A stretch of 23,389 nucleotides of DNA from Brumimicrobium sp035497735 (GCA_035497735.1 DATJCX010000034.1:1-23389), one strand, 5' to 3'. Shown: positions 8,509 through 16,591, counted from the first letter of the stretch. Numbers and translations: made by a program. Notes: generated from the letters alone by a model not told the origin.

Positions 8509-8853
8509 ATGAGCAAGAAGAACAATAATAGAATAGGAGTTGTGTATAGTACAAATACTGATTTCAACTATGATGAGGAGAACGATGAAGAGCAAGAAAC
8601 GCTTCCCAATGCTGAGCAAATGCTGCGTGTTTCTATTGATAGAAAGCAACGAAAAGGTAAGGAGGTTACGCTTGTAGCAGGTTTTGTCGGTACTGAAGAA
8701 GATCTGAAGGACTTAGCGAAAGTATTGAAGTCAACTTGTGGAGTTGGTGGTACCGCTAAAGACGGGGATATATTAATCCAAGGAAACTTTAGAGATAAAA
8801 TTATGGATAGGCTGAATAGTTTAGGCTATAAAACAAAGCGAGTAGGAGGTTAA
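8509..8853 (+). CDS. SUI1/eIF1-like translation factor (YciH family)
   Basis: The 114-residue protein has an acidic N-terminal tail (about 18-35, DFNYDEENDEEQE) and a C-terminal SUI1 domain at about 38-114. Family hallmarks are KGKEVTLVAGF at 49-59, CGVGGTAKDGDILIQGNF at 77-94 and the final LGYKTKRVGG. SUI1 proteins in eukaryotes and archaea monitor start-codon choice on the small ribosomal subunit; bacterial YciH-type members are thought to act in initiation or stress-related translation control, so the function here is by family only. It starts one base after the patatin-like gene's stop and is the last gene of the run, with a terminator 79 bases downstream. Confidence 0.9.
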   Translation: MSKKNNNRIGVVYSTNTDFNYDEENDEEQETLPNAEQMLRVSIDRKQRKGKEVTLVAGFVGTEEDLKDLAKVLKSTCGVGGTAKDGDILIQGNFRDKIMDRLNSLGYKTKRVGG

Positions 8854-8931
8854 TTTCTACAATCAATTTATTGATATACTACTTCGTTGAAAAAGTCGTT
8901 TATAAAAGAAAATATTTCAGATACGAAATAA

Positions 8932-8959
8932 AAAAAGGGAAACTAATGTTTCCCTTTTT
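8932..8959. terminator. Bidirectional terminator between SUI1-like gene and lolA
   Basis: AAAAAGGGAAAC (8932-8943) and GTTTCCCTTTTT (8948-8959) form a perfect 12-bp stem around a TAAT loop. The A and T flanks supply a U tract on either strand, so it can end both convergent transcripts. Confidence 0.9.
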
Positions 8960-8978
8960 CCATATTGAATGTTTATTA

Positions 8979-9617
8979 TTAATCTCTTATCAATTGATAT
9001 CCTGGATAGTTTTGCGGGTTGTAAACGAACTTACTGTCTGCAACAGTAGCAGTTTTGTCTAACTTACCGATTGTGTAAGTCATTACGCCACCATCTTTTG
9101 TTTTCATGATTGCACGGTACAGGTCATTTCCTTGAACTCCTACAAATAAAGTAATTGTATGGTAATTAACTTTCCCTGGGTTTGTAGGGAATAAGCTAAT
9201 TTGATGAACTTTCTTACCATTGATAGTTGTTTCTTTTTCATATTTGCTTTTAAATCCCTTTTCCCAGATAGTCATTAGTTTCTTCGGAGTGATTGCATCG
9301 TCATCATCTTCATCAACGTCATTTTGGTAAGTCATTTTTTCGTCTTTGATAACGGTCCAGCTTTTAACCCCGTTTGAGATAAGTGTCAAATCACCAAGTG
9401 TAGCAAAGTATTTATTTCCTTTGACATAACCAGTTCCTTTTTGGTTGGTGTTTTCTCCAGTTGATGAATTTTTTGAACTCATATCAAACTCCATGTAGAA
9501 TGACTTTAACCCTTTGATTTCAGTTGAAATTTTATCTAATATTTCTTTAGACTTTTGATCTGATTGAGCGAATACTGTACTCGTTAAAAATAGTATTCCT
9601 AATAATAAGTATCTCAT
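8979..9617 (-). CDS. lolA: LolA-like outer-membrane lipoprotein carrier protein
   Basis: LolA carries lipoproteins across the periplasm to the outer membrane. The 212-residue product has a signal peptide (residues 1-17, ending VFAQ) and a LolA-type body: an N-terminal helix with LKSFYMEFDM, then beta-strands GTGYVKGNKYFATLGDLTLISNG and the late MKTKDGGVMTYTIG. An acidic run (DEDDDD, about 102-107) interrupts the middle. Bacteroidota LolA proteins diverge from the proteobacterial ones, so assignment rests on overall pattern and on position: lolA next to ftsK is a conserved arrangement in many bacteria. A separate TATATTTG box lies in the 105-base gap after ftsK, so it need not depend on the ftsK transcript. 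Confidence 0.82.
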   Translation of the reverse strand: MRYLLLGILFLTSTVFAQSDQKSKEILDKISTEIKGLKSFYMEFDMSSKNSSTGENTNQKGTGYVKGNKYFATLGDLTLISNGVKSWTVIKDEKMTYQNDVDEDDDDAITPKKLMTIWEKGFKSKYEKETTINGKKVHQISLFPTNPGKVNYHTITLFVGVQGNDLYRAIMKTKDGGVMTYTIGKLDKTATVADSKFVYNPQNYPGYQLIRD

Positions 9618-9684
9618 TGTTTTTATTTTATCTGTTATGTTATCAGAAACTGTGCCAATAATAAAGTTCGTTTGAAAATTTTTA

Positions 9685-9692
9685 CAAATATA
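9685..9692 (-). promoter_or_regulatory. Candidate -7 box for lolA
   Basis: The minus strand reads TATATTTG, a perfect TAnnTTTG match, 67 bases upstream of the lolA ATG and inside the ftsK-lolA gap. No convincing -33 element is visible at the expected distance. Confidence 0.45.
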
Positions 9693-9722
9693 AATCGTAT
9701 TCAGTAATAAACAGTTATTTGG

Positions 9723-12281
9723 CTAATTAATTCCTTTTGCTTGTAAGAATTCATCCAATGCTTCTGTTGTTGGGATAAGTACATCTCTAGCTTTACTTCC
9801 TTGGAATGGACCAACAACACCGTGTGCTTCTAACTGGTCGATAATTCTTCCAGCTCTGTTGTATCCCAATTTCAGTTTACGTTGAATTAAACTCGTTGAA
9901 CCTTGTTGGTGCAGGACAAGAACATGCGCTGCTTCTACAAACTTATCGTCTAAATCGTCATCTTCAGCAAAGTTGCTATCTCCACCTTCTGGTGATTCCG
10001 CCTCTGGAAGTTGGTAAGCATCTGTGTATCCTTGCTGACTTCCGATATAGTCACAAATTTCTTCCACCTCTGGAGTGTCAACGAATCCACATTGTAAACG
10101 AACTAAATCGTTACCCGTAGAAATCAACATATCTCCCTTACCGATTAGCTGATCGGCGCCTGAAGCGTCTAGAATCGTTCTAGAGTCAATTTTGGAAAGA
10201 ACTCTAAATGCCACTCTGGCAGGGAAGTTAGCCTTAATCATACCTGTAATTACGTTTACAGACGGTCTTTGCGTAGCAACGATTAAGTGAATACCAATTG
10301 CACGGGCCAACTGAGCTAAACGCGCAATAGGATGCTCTACGTCTTTTCCAGCAGTCATGATTAAATCTGCAAACTCATCAATTAACACAACGATATACGG
10401 CATAAATCTATGACCGTCATTTGGATTTAATTTTCTAGCAATAAACTTAGCGTTGTATTCCTTGATGTTTCTAACTTGTGCATCTTTTAGTAAGTCATAC
10501 CTTTGGTCCATCTCTACTGTTAGAGAGTTCAACGTGTTTACCACTTTAGAAGTGTCTGTAATAATCGCATCTTCTTCTCCTGGTAATTTGGCTAAGAAGT
10601 GACGTTCAATTTTGTTGTATAATGTTAACTCTACCTTTTTCGGGTCAATTAACACGAATTTCACTTCAGAAGGGTGTTTCTTATAAAGTAAAGAAACTAA
10701 AATAGCATTTAATCCAACAGACTTACCTTGTCCGGTAGCACCCGCAACCAACAAGTGAGGCATTTTCGCTAAGTCAAAAGCAAAGGTTTCGTTGGTAATC
10801 GTTTTTCCTAAAACAACTGGTAATTCAAAGTTTGAGTTTTGGAATTTCTCAGAAACGATTAACGAACGCATACTCACGATATCAGGAGAACTGTTTGGAA
10901 CCTCGATACCGATTGTTCCTTTTCCTGGAATTGGTGCGATAATACGAATTCCTAATGCAGCCAAACTCAATGCGATATCATCTTCTAAGTTTTTTATTTT
11001 AGAAATTCTAACACCTGGAGCAGGAATGATTTCGTAAAGGGTAACGGTTGGACCTATCGTTGCTTTAATTTTTGAAATGTCAATTTTGTAGTTCGCTAAT
11101 GTTTGAACAATGTTGTTTTTGTTTTGCTCTAATTCATCTTTAGAAACTCCCCCAGTACCTTCATTGTCAAACTTCCTAAGAAGATCAATTGGAGGTAATT
11201 TATAGCGTGACAAGTCTAGCTTCGGGTCATATGGACCGTGCGCTTCAAGTATAGTATTCACTTCATCTTCTGAGAGTTCTTTCTCAGCCTCTGGCACTTC
11301 GATAGAGAAGTCTTCATCATCGCTTACGTATTCCCTAACTGGCGTTGTAACAACTTCAAAGTCATCATTTTTAGTTGCTTTTAAAACTTCTAACTCTTCT
11401 TCTTTATCGTCTTCCGATTCTTCCTCTTCTTCGTTTTCTAATTCTAAATCTGAGGTTTTACGGGTAACAAGAACTATCTCTTCGTCGTCTTCCTCCTCAT
11501 CATCATATTCATCCTCATCCTCTAATTCTTTTCTGTAATCGTCAACAATAGGTTTGAAATCGTTTTTCCCATCTTCCTCTTCTAAACTTTCTTCATCGAA
11601 AGAAGAATCAGCTGTTCTAGAAAAGTACTTTTGGAACAATGCTTTAAAGTCAGGGTTGAAAACCGTAACTACAAAAATGAACAATAACAATAGCATTAAT
11701 GAGAAGGCTCCGAAAATCCCAAATATAGATTTCAGCCAAATTTTTGAATTATACCCAAAGCTTCCACCAAGATGATTTACGCTAGATGCCATTAAACCAA
11801 GGAAAATAGAAAACCACAAAATTCCCAATAAAGAAACCAAATACGTTCTTTTTAAAGGCAATAGTCGAATGTTTAAAAGAAGTCTAATTCCTGTGATAAA
11901 AAGCAGGAAACTAAATGCAAAAGAAATTATACCAAACCATCTGTACATGAATAAGTGTGAAACCCATGCTCCAAATTTCCCTAACCAATTTTCAACTTGT
12001 ATTTCTGAATCTCCAAAAATGAAATTGAAAAAGGAATTAGAAATTAATAAGTTTTGATCTGCTTTCCATGTGAATAGGTAAGAAGTGAAGGCAATAAAGG
12101 AATATACTGAAAGCAGCAAAAGTATTGCTCCTGTTATCGATTTAGTTTTACGTTTATCTATTTTATTTCGAATCGAAGAGATAGGTGAAGATTTTTTATC
12201 TTTTTTCCTAACACTTTTCACTTCTTTTTCTTCAGATTTCTGTCTGAGTACGTTTCCTTTAGCCATTCTTCTTTGAGACAT
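9723..12281 (-). CDS. ftsK: FtsK/SpoIIIE DNA translocase
   Basis: FtsK is the septal DNA pump that clears and resolves chromosome termini during division. The 852-residue protein has a basic N-terminus, four membrane segments (about 50-72, 112-136, 147-166, 187-208), a very acidic linker at 228-300 rich in Glu and Asp, and a RecA-like motor. The motor shows Walker A GATGQGKS at 514-521, Walker B VVLIDEFADL at 631-640 and the IVATQRPSVNVITG segment at 667-680. Residues 780-845 form the gamma winged-helix domain (LIQRKLKLGYNRAGRIIDQL), which reads chromosome-orienting sequences. Met6 is an alternative start. It lies upstream of lolA on the same strand and divergent from a small membrane-protein gene. 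Confidence 0.97.
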   Translation of the reverse strand: MSQRRMAKGNVLRQKSEEKEVKSVRKKDKKSSPISSIRNKIDKRKTKSITGAILLLLSVYSFIAFTSYLFTWKADQNLLISNSFFNFIFGDSEIQVENWLGKFGAWVSHLFMYRWFGIISFAFSFLLFITGIRLLLNIRLLPLKRTYLVSLLGILWFSIFLGLMASSVNHLGGSFGYNSKIWLKSIFGIFGAFSLMLLLLFIFVVTVFNPDFKALFQKYFSRTADSSFDEESLEEEDGKNDFKPIVDDYRKELEDEDEYDDEEEDDEEIVLVTRKTSDLELENEEEEESEDDKEEELEVLKATKNDDFEVVTTPVREYVSDDEDFSIEVPEAEKELSEDEVNTILEAHGPYDPKLDLSRYKLPPIDLLRKFDNEGTGGVSKDELEQNKNNIVQTLANYKIDISKIKATIGPTVTLYEIIPAPGVRISKIKNLEDDIALSLAALGIRIIAPIPGKGTIGIEVPNSSPDIVSMRSLIVSEKFQNSNFELPVVLGKTITNETFAFDLAKMPHLLVAGATGQGKSVGLNAILVSLLYKKHPSEVKFVLIDPKKVELTLYNKIERHFLAKLPGEEDAIITDTSKVVNTLNSLTVEMDQRYDLLKDAQVRNIKEYNAKFIARKLNPNDGHRFMPYIVVLIDEFADLIMTAGKDVEHPIARLAQLARAIGIHLIVATQRPSVNVITGMIKANFPARVAFRVLSKIDSRTILDASGADQLIGKGDMLISTGNDLVRLQCGFVDTPEVEEICDYIGSQQGYTDAYQLPEAESPEGGDSNFAEDDDLDDKFVEAAHVLVLHQQGSTSLIQRKLKLGYNRAGRIIDQLEAHGVVGPFQGSKARDVLIPTTEALDEFLQAKGIN

Positions 12282-12454
12282 TTAATTAGTTTACGAAGAT
12301 AAGTAAAATTTCAGCCTTTTTATTGCATTTTCAGAATTGCTTTCCACATGGAATTGTTAGTTAAAAACTTGAAACTCAAATATTGATTTTTTTACCCCAA
12401 TTCACTGTTGTATCATTGGTTTTGGATAAACTAAGTTTTCTAGGTAAATTATAC

Positions 12455-12462
12455 TAAATTTG
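12455..12462 (+). promoter_or_regulatory. -7 box of the small membrane-protein gene
   Basis: TAAATTTG matches TAnnTTTG exactly and lies 25 bases before the ATG at 12487. Transcription would begin a few bases downstream, so translation cannot start at the upstream in-frame TTG (12460), which is part of the box. No good -33 motif is visible. Confidence 0.55.
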
Positions 12463-12486
12463 CACTTGTTTTTTAAATCATTTAAG

Positions 12487-12909
12487 ATGGATCACAAAAT
12501 AAAGTATTTATTGAATATTTCAATATTGACAGTTGTTGTTCTAGGTATATACAGCCTTTTACGATTTATGGGAGTACTTATTCTTCCACAAAAACTATAT
12601 CTCTTGCTTGTGATTATGATGTTCGTTCTTGTTTATTCGGGATCAGCCATCGCTTTACTCGGAAAGTACAAATACCCTGAATCTTTTGGACAACGTTTTT
12701 TACTTATGACAACTTTTCAAATGATGACTTTCTTGTCTGTTGCAGCGGCTGCAAAGTATGCGCTTGAAGAAGAAGCAAACCCTTTTGTTCTGCAATATTT
12801 ATTTGTTTTCCTAGCGGTATTATTTGTGCAGTCTATATTCTTGGTTAAACTGGGAAAGAATATTAAAAGTGAAGAAGAAATCGAACAGCAAAAGGAGCAA
12901 GGACTTTAG
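12487..12909 (+). CDS. Small four-helix membrane protein of unknown function
   Basis: I do not recognise this 140-residue protein. It has four hydrophobic segments (about 8-28, 36-57, 70-90, 98-120) and a charged cytoplasmic-type tail, EEEIEQQKEQ, at the C-terminus. A charged loop with GKYKYPESFGQRF separates helices two and three. The ATG at 12487 is preferred because the longer frame would start at a TTG inside the promoter -7 box. It is divergent from ftsK (205-base gap) and convergent with the DUF1648 gene. The short gap 12910-12957 holds no clear terminator. Confidence 0.72.
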   Translation: MDHKIKYLLNISILTVVVLGIYSLLRFMGVLILPQKLYLLLVIMMFVLVYSGSAIALLGKYKYPESFGQRFLLMTTFQMMTFLSVAAAAKYALEEEANPFVLQYLFVFLAVLFVQSIFLVKLGKNIKSEEEIEQQKEQGL

Positions 12910-12957
12910 TCTTTAGTGAGTTAAGCTTGTTTTCTGTAAACTTAGAAAAGATATTTG

Positions 12958-13458
12958 TTAAGTATTTATTCTTCTAACAGTTATCAAATACCAAACAGTC
13001 GGTAAAAATATCAGTCCTAAAATACCTGGTAAAAACCATGTTCCTAATTCTTCCAGTTCTCCTTTCGAAATGGCTATTGTTTTCCAAATAATTAACGCGA
13101 AAATAATTGTAAGCATGAGTTTCATAAGTCTTATTAAACGTGTCGCTAAGGCATAGTTTTTGGATGTATTTTCTTCTGTAAGCGTTATAGGGTAGTTAAA
13201 AGTATGTGGATATCTAATAAGTATTGAAAGTCCTGTAAATAAGGCGGTAATTACAAAAGAGATAAGAAATATTGTCTCCTTAGCTCCAAAGTCGTCAGCG
13301 GTTCCACCAGCGTCGAAATGTGTTGGAATGACGTCTGGCAAAGTTGCGTAATTCATAAATATATATACCCAAATTAAGGCCAGTAATATCCAAGCAAGCA
13401 AATCGATTAATTTGTCGATCGATGAAGGCACTATTTTTATTCTCGGTCTTTCGTTCAT
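12958..13458 (-). CDS. DUF1648 domain membrane protein
   Basis: The 166-residue protein has four hydrophobic segments (about 18-36, 62-81, 111-130, 142-161). Between the first two lies the DUF1648 signature LPDVIPTHFDAGGTADDFGAK at about 40-60 (the LPxxIPxHFxxxGxxDxxGxK pattern). The same domain forms the N-terminal part of SdpI-type immunity/signal proteins, but no SdpI C-terminal domain is visible and no toxin gene lies nearby, so no immunity role is claimed. It is transcribed alone, convergent with the small membrane protein. Its upstream region (13459-13537) is AT-rich with poly-A and poly-T tracts; TAAACTTG at 13496-13503 on the minus strand is a one-mismatch -7 candidate. Confidence 0.8.
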   Translation of the reverse strand: MNERPRIKIVPSSIDKLIDLLAWILLALIWVYIFMNYATLPDVIPTHFDAGGTADDFGAKETIFLISFVITALFTGLSILIRYPHTFNYPITLTEENTSKNYALATRLIRLMKLMLTIIFALIIWKTIAISKGELEELGTWFLPGILGLIFLPTVWYLITVRRINT

Positions 13459-13537
13459 CTTTTAAAAAAAAAGACAGTTTTTTTTAATTCTTAGTCAAGT
13501 TTAATAAAAATATTTTAAATAATCAACTGTTTTAGAT

Positions 13538-13678
13538 TCAACTAAAAGGAGTTTGAATTAAAATATTGGCAATTATTGTGTTTTTTGCAAGTCTATCAAC
13601 TGTACGCTTAAGCGCTGCTAATCCTCTATTTGATGCTCTTTTCTTAGCTCTCCGAAAAATTAAATCTGTGTAACTAGT
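13538..13678 (-). pseudogene. Possible S20-like remnant frame without a start codon (tentative)
   Basis: Between stops on the minus strand there are 46 sense codons with protein-like composition, rich in Lys, Arg and Ala: FRRAKKRASNRGLAALKR, then VDRLAKNTIIANI. The DRLAKNTII part resembles the DKLAKRNIIHKN segment near the C-terminus of Bacteroidota ribosomal protein S20, with KKxA a similar distance before it. The frame has no ATG, GTG or TTG start and only half the S20 length, so it cannot be an intact rpsT. The opposite strand also shows an open frame in the same codon phase (35 codons from the TTG at 13565), an effect expected in AT-rich DNA. It could be chance. Confidence 0.2.
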
Positions 13679-13688
13679 TTAAATAGCG

Positions 13689-13696
13689 TATATTTG
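13689..13696 (+). promoter_or_regulatory. -7 box of the DEAD-box helicase gene
   Basis: TATATTTG is a perfect TAnnTTTG match 21 bases before the ATG at 13718. TGTG at 13667-13670, 18 bases upstream, may serve as a degenerate -33 element. Confidence 0.6.
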
Positions 13697-13717
13697 CAGT
13701 AATATTAAAATAAATAC

Positions 13718-14998
13718 ATGACATTTAAAGAATTAAAACTAAATCAAAATATTCTTAAAGCAATAGATGAGATGGGGTACGAGAGTCCCACTCCAATTCA
13801 ACAACAAGCCATTCCAATTATAACAGCAGGTTCAGACCTTATAGGTTGTGCGCAAACAGGTACAGGTAAAACTGCAGCTTTTGCAATTCCAATGATTGAA
13901 CAATTGCTTAAAGCGAATGAAGGTGCAAAACAGAAGAAAATTAAAGTTTTGGTGGTAACGCCAACAAGAGAATTAGCCATACAAATTGGTGAAAACTTTG
14001 AAGATTACGCAAAATATACAAACCTTACTCAGACAACTATATTTGGTGGAGTTACACAAGGTTCACAAGTTAGAAAAATAAGACAAGGAGTTGATATCCT
14101 TGTAGCTACGCCTGGTCGTTTATTAGATTTAAACAACCAAGGTCTTTTGAGTTTGAGAGATATTCAGTTTTTAGTGTTAGATGAAGCCGACCAAATGCTT
14201 GACATGGGGTTCATTAACGACATTAAGAAAATTGTTCAACTCGTTCCAAAGAACAGACAAACATTACTTTTTTCAGCAACTATGCCTACAGCCATTCGAG
14301 AATTGGCTAATAGTTTCTTGAAAGATCCTAAATTCGTTAGTGTAGCGCCAGTTTCTTCAACAGCAGAAACAGTTAAGCAAGAAATTTACTTTGTCGAAAA
14401 AGCTGACAAAAGAAATCTTTTAGCGCATTTAATTAAAAATGAAAACCTAGACAATGTTTTAGTATTTACTAGAACAAAGCATGGTGCGGACAGAGCTGCT
14501 CAGTTTTTAAATAAAAATGGTATAAACGCTGCTGCTATTCATGGCGGTAAATCGCAAAATGCAAGACAACGTGTTTTAGAAGAATTTAAAGATCAAAAGT
14601 TAACAGCATTAATTGCGACGGATATCGCTGCCAGAGGTATTGATATCGACCAATTGCCATTTGTTGTCAACTTCGACTTGCCGAATGTTCCAGAATCATA
14701 TGTTCATCGAATTGGTAGAACTGGTAGAGCTGGAAATACTGGTTTAGCTATTTCATTCTGTGATGCAGAAGAGAAGTTGTATTGGAGAGACATCTTGAAA
14801 TTGACTGGTTCTGATGTGAAAACAATAGAAGACCATCCTTATCCTTGGTCGAAAGAATCGCATGCACATGATGGTAAGCCGGCGCCTAAAAAGCAAGTGT
14901 CAAGAAGACCTGATCGTTCTACGAGAAAGCCAACTGATAAGAAGCCAGCTGATAAGAAGAAAAGACCAACAGAAAGCAAAAGCAAACGTTGGTATTAA
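13718..14998 (+). CDS. DEAD-box ATP-dependent RNA helicase, RhlE-like
   Basis: The 426-residue protein is an ATP-dependent RNA helicase that remodels RNA structure, often in ribosome assembly or cold growth. All motifs are present: Q motif GYESPTPIQ (20-28), motif I AQTGTGKT (45-52), Ia PTRELA (82-87), TPGR (131-134), II DEAD (155-158), III SAT (186-188), V in ALIATDIAARGIDI (297-310) and VI HRIGRTGR (330-337). Residues about 380-426 form a basic Lys/Pro-rich tail with a PADKK-type repeat, typical of RNA-binding extensions. The overall spacing and the compact C-terminus fit the RhlE subgroup. It has its own promoter and is monocistronic; its 3' end converges with the 53-residue gene, only 38 bases away. 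Confidence 0.95.
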   Translation: MTFKELKLNQNILKAIDEMGYESPTPIQQQAIPIITAGSDLIGCAQTGTGKTAAFAIPMIEQLLKANEGAKQKKIKVLVVTPTRELAIQIGENFEDYAKYTNLTQTTIFGGVTQGSQVRKIRQGVDILVATPGRLLDLNNQGLLSLRDIQFLVLDEADQMLDMGFINDIKKIVQLVPKNRQTLLFSATMPTAIRELANSFLKDPKFVSVAPVSSTAETVKQEIYFVEKADKRNLLAHLIKNENLDNVLVFTRTKHGADRAAQFLNKNGINAAAIHGGKSQNARQRVLEEFKDQKLTALIATDIAARGIDIDQLPFVVNFDLPNVPESYVHRIGRTGRAGNTGLAISFCDAEEKLYWRDILKLTGSDVKTIEDHPYPWSKESHAHDGKPAPKKQVSRRPDRSTRKPTDKKPADKKKRPTESKSKRWY

Positions 14999-15036
14999 AT
15001 TAATATCGTTTCGGAAATATACGGAATAGACAAAAG

Positions 15037-15198
15037 TTAAGCGTCTTTTTTGCTTTTAAGCTTTTCTATTTCTTTAAGAATTCTTATTTCTTGTTCCCCT
15101 AATTCTAGAGCATAGCCGTATTCTTTTTCAAATATGGCTAGTCTCTTATTTTCTAAAGTTTCTGCTAATTTGGTTTCTAAAACCTTTATTTCTTTCAT
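15037..15198 (-). CDS. Small 53-residue charged helical protein, unknown function
   Basis: An uninterrupted 53-codon frame runs from ATG (15196-15198) to TAA (15037-15039). I do not recognise the family. The product is highly charged and probably one long amphipathic helix or coiled coil: it opens MKEIKVLETKLAETLENK, has a central FEKEYGYALEL, and ends EIEKLKSKKDA. Support for a real gene: AAAGGTG sits a few bases before the ATG, and TATCTTTG, a TAnnTTTG box, lies at 15215-15222 just upstream. No signal peptide or membrane segment is present. It is short enough to be missed by automated gene calling. It lies between the convergent helicase gene and the upstream beta-barrel genes on the same strand. 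Confidence 0.6.
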   Translation of the reverse strand: MKEIKVLETKLAETLENKRLAIFEKEYGYALELGEQEIRILKEIEKLKSKKDA

Positions 15199-15214
15199 AT
15201 TTCACCTTTTATTT

Positions 15215-15222
15215 CAAAGATA
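15215..15222 (-). promoter_or_regulatory. Candidate -7 box for the 53-residue gene
   Basis: The minus strand reads TATCTTTG (TAnnTTTG), 17 bases upstream of the ATG, which would leave a leader of about ten bases. No clear -33 element was seen. The rest of 15223-15389 holds only AT-rich sequence and a weak AAAAA-CGAC-TTTTT hairpin near 15275. Confidence 0.4.
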
Positions 15223-15389
15223 GAGTAGTGGTGTGACAGAGTGTGTCGCAATAAAAAGAGAGTTTTATAAAAAAACGACTTTTTAAATTACTACTTCTCT
15301 TTGAAAGACTCCTTCTTTATTGGTTTTTCATTCAATAAAATAGTTTTCAGAATGTTTATCAAGACGTAATTTATGTCTCAAAGACTATT

Positions 15390-15980
15390 TTATCTATTCT
15401 TTTTTAAAGTTTGGAAGTTGAATCCCAGTCCAACAGAGTAAACCATTTCATCTGCCATCCCGTTGACCTTGTTTAATTTATTCATTCTCGAATGGATATA
15501 ATGGATATTTCCAAAGAAGTGGAAGTATTTCCATACGTAATAACGTGCTCCAATATTTAGTTGAGCTGTTGGTACAAATTCGTGAATGTCAGTGTTTACA
15601 TTAGAAGTCATAACGCCAAATCCTGGTGCGAACCCCATGTGAACTTCAAAATTCTTAATAGGAAAACCATATTGAATTCCCAAAGCAAGGCGAATGTTGT
15701 TTTTTAGAAACTTACTGTCGGCATTTGGCAATAAATAGTGAATATCACCTCGGATGCTAATGTTTTCGTGGACTCTTCCTTCCATGAAACCTGTCAAATA
15801 GTAATTGATTTCTTTTCTATTTAACATATCAGTAGGAGAGAGTGTTGCCGAAGCAGATAGCAATCCTGTTTTGATATACAGTTCTCGTTCCGTTTTTTCT
15901 GTTTGCGCGAATGTTGTAAAAACGCCTAAGAATAAAACAACTATTGATGTTACTACTTTTTCTTTTTTCCAGCTCCCCAT
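15390..15980 (-). CDS. Outer-membrane beta-barrel-like protein (second of pair)
   Basis: The 196-residue product has a signal peptide (residues about 9-26, ending FTTFAQ) and alternating amphipathic strands with aromatic ends, such as NYYLTGFMEGRV, ISIRGDIHYLL, IRLALGIQYGFP, AQLNIGARYYVW and a final YSVGLGFNFQTL. This pattern fits a small 8-stranded outer-membrane barrel, with an OmpA/OprF-like or porin-family look. Function is unknown. The start ATG lies 28 bases inside the 3' end of the upstream barrel gene, so the two are translationally coupled and probably form one transcript. No later plausible start would keep the signal peptide. Confidence 0.75.
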   Translation of the reverse strand: MGSWKKEKVVTSIVVLFLGVFTTFAQTEKTERELYIKTGLLSASATLSPTDMLNRKEINYYLTGFMEGRVHENISIRGDIHYLLPNADSKFLKNNIRLALGIQYGFPIKNFEVHMGFAPGFGVMTSNVNTDIHEFVPTAQLNIGARYYVWKYFHFFGNIHYIHSRMNKLNKVNGMADEMVYSVGLGFNFQTLKKNR

Positions 15981-16591
15981 AAGTCTGCTATTTTATAATT
16001 AATACCTAAATTTAATAATAGATGTCCTTCAATTCCAGTTCCTTGTGTTCTGTGTAGCATGATTTCGCCGTTTTCTACATGCGCATGCACATCAGCACCT
16101 AAATGGAACATGTATTGCGCTAAAAAAGTGATATCAAATCGTTCTGTTAAATTGAAATGCACTCCAGCACCTGCTTGAATTGCCGAACTTCCTTTAGAAA
16201 TACGGTGATCTCTATCTGCATTATCTATAAGAACAGTTTTGTCGAAACAATGTCCAACAACAATGTAAGGTTTTACAGGTGGTGCTACTTTGTCAGTAAA
16301 ATAAGCCATCACACTCCATCCGATATGGTAGTCGGAACGTTCAGCGAGATTGTCGATATTTCCACGCATATAATCAGCAAACCATTCTGTGCTGATGTAG
16401 TTTGAAAGTTGAAGTCGGAATTGTCCGCCTAGTCCCAAACCTCCAACACCAAGTGTTTTGTGTTCAAAGACGCTCATTGTAGAACGTACACCAACGGAGA
16501 ATAAACCTCCTTGATTGTGTTTGATTTTTAAGTCCTGTGTATATCCGATCGAGGCACTTAGTATTGCGAAAAGAATAAGTAAGTTTTTCAT
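15953..16591 (-). CDS. Outer-membrane beta-barrel-like protein (first of pair)
   Basis: The 212-residue product has a clear signal peptide (1-19, ending GYTQ) followed by amphipathic strands: GLFSVGVRSTMSVF, LGLGGQFRLQLSNYISTEWFADYM, YHIGWSVMAYF, VKPYIVVGHCF, SAIQAGAGVHFNL and a late EGHLLLNLGINYKI. It resembles outer-membrane beta-barrel proteins of Bacteroidota. The final GAGKKKK tail extends past the last strand. It overlaps the next barrel gene by 28 bases. A histidine-rich stretch (HLGADVHAHVENGEIMLH) near residues 167-184 could bind metal, which is inference only. Confidence 0.75.
   Translation of the reverse strand: MKNLLILFAILSASIGYTQDLKIKHNQGGLFSVGVRSTMSVFEHKTLGVGGLGLGGQFRLQLSNYISTEWFADYMRGNIDNLAERSDYHIGWSVMAYFTDKVAPPVKPYIVVGHCFDKTVLIDNADRDHRISKGSSAIQAGAGVHFNLTERFDITFLAQYMFHLGADVHAHVENGEIMLHRTQGTGIEGHLLLNLGINYKIADLWGAGKKKK

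Noticed and set aside
12460..12486. TTG start extending the small membrane protein by nine residues
   Set aside because: The TTG is part of the promoter -7 box TAAATTTG, so it would lie upstream of the transcript.
12958..13458. SdpI-type toxin immunity protein
   Set aside because: Only the DUF1648 part is seen. The SdpI C-terminal domain and any toxin partner are missing.
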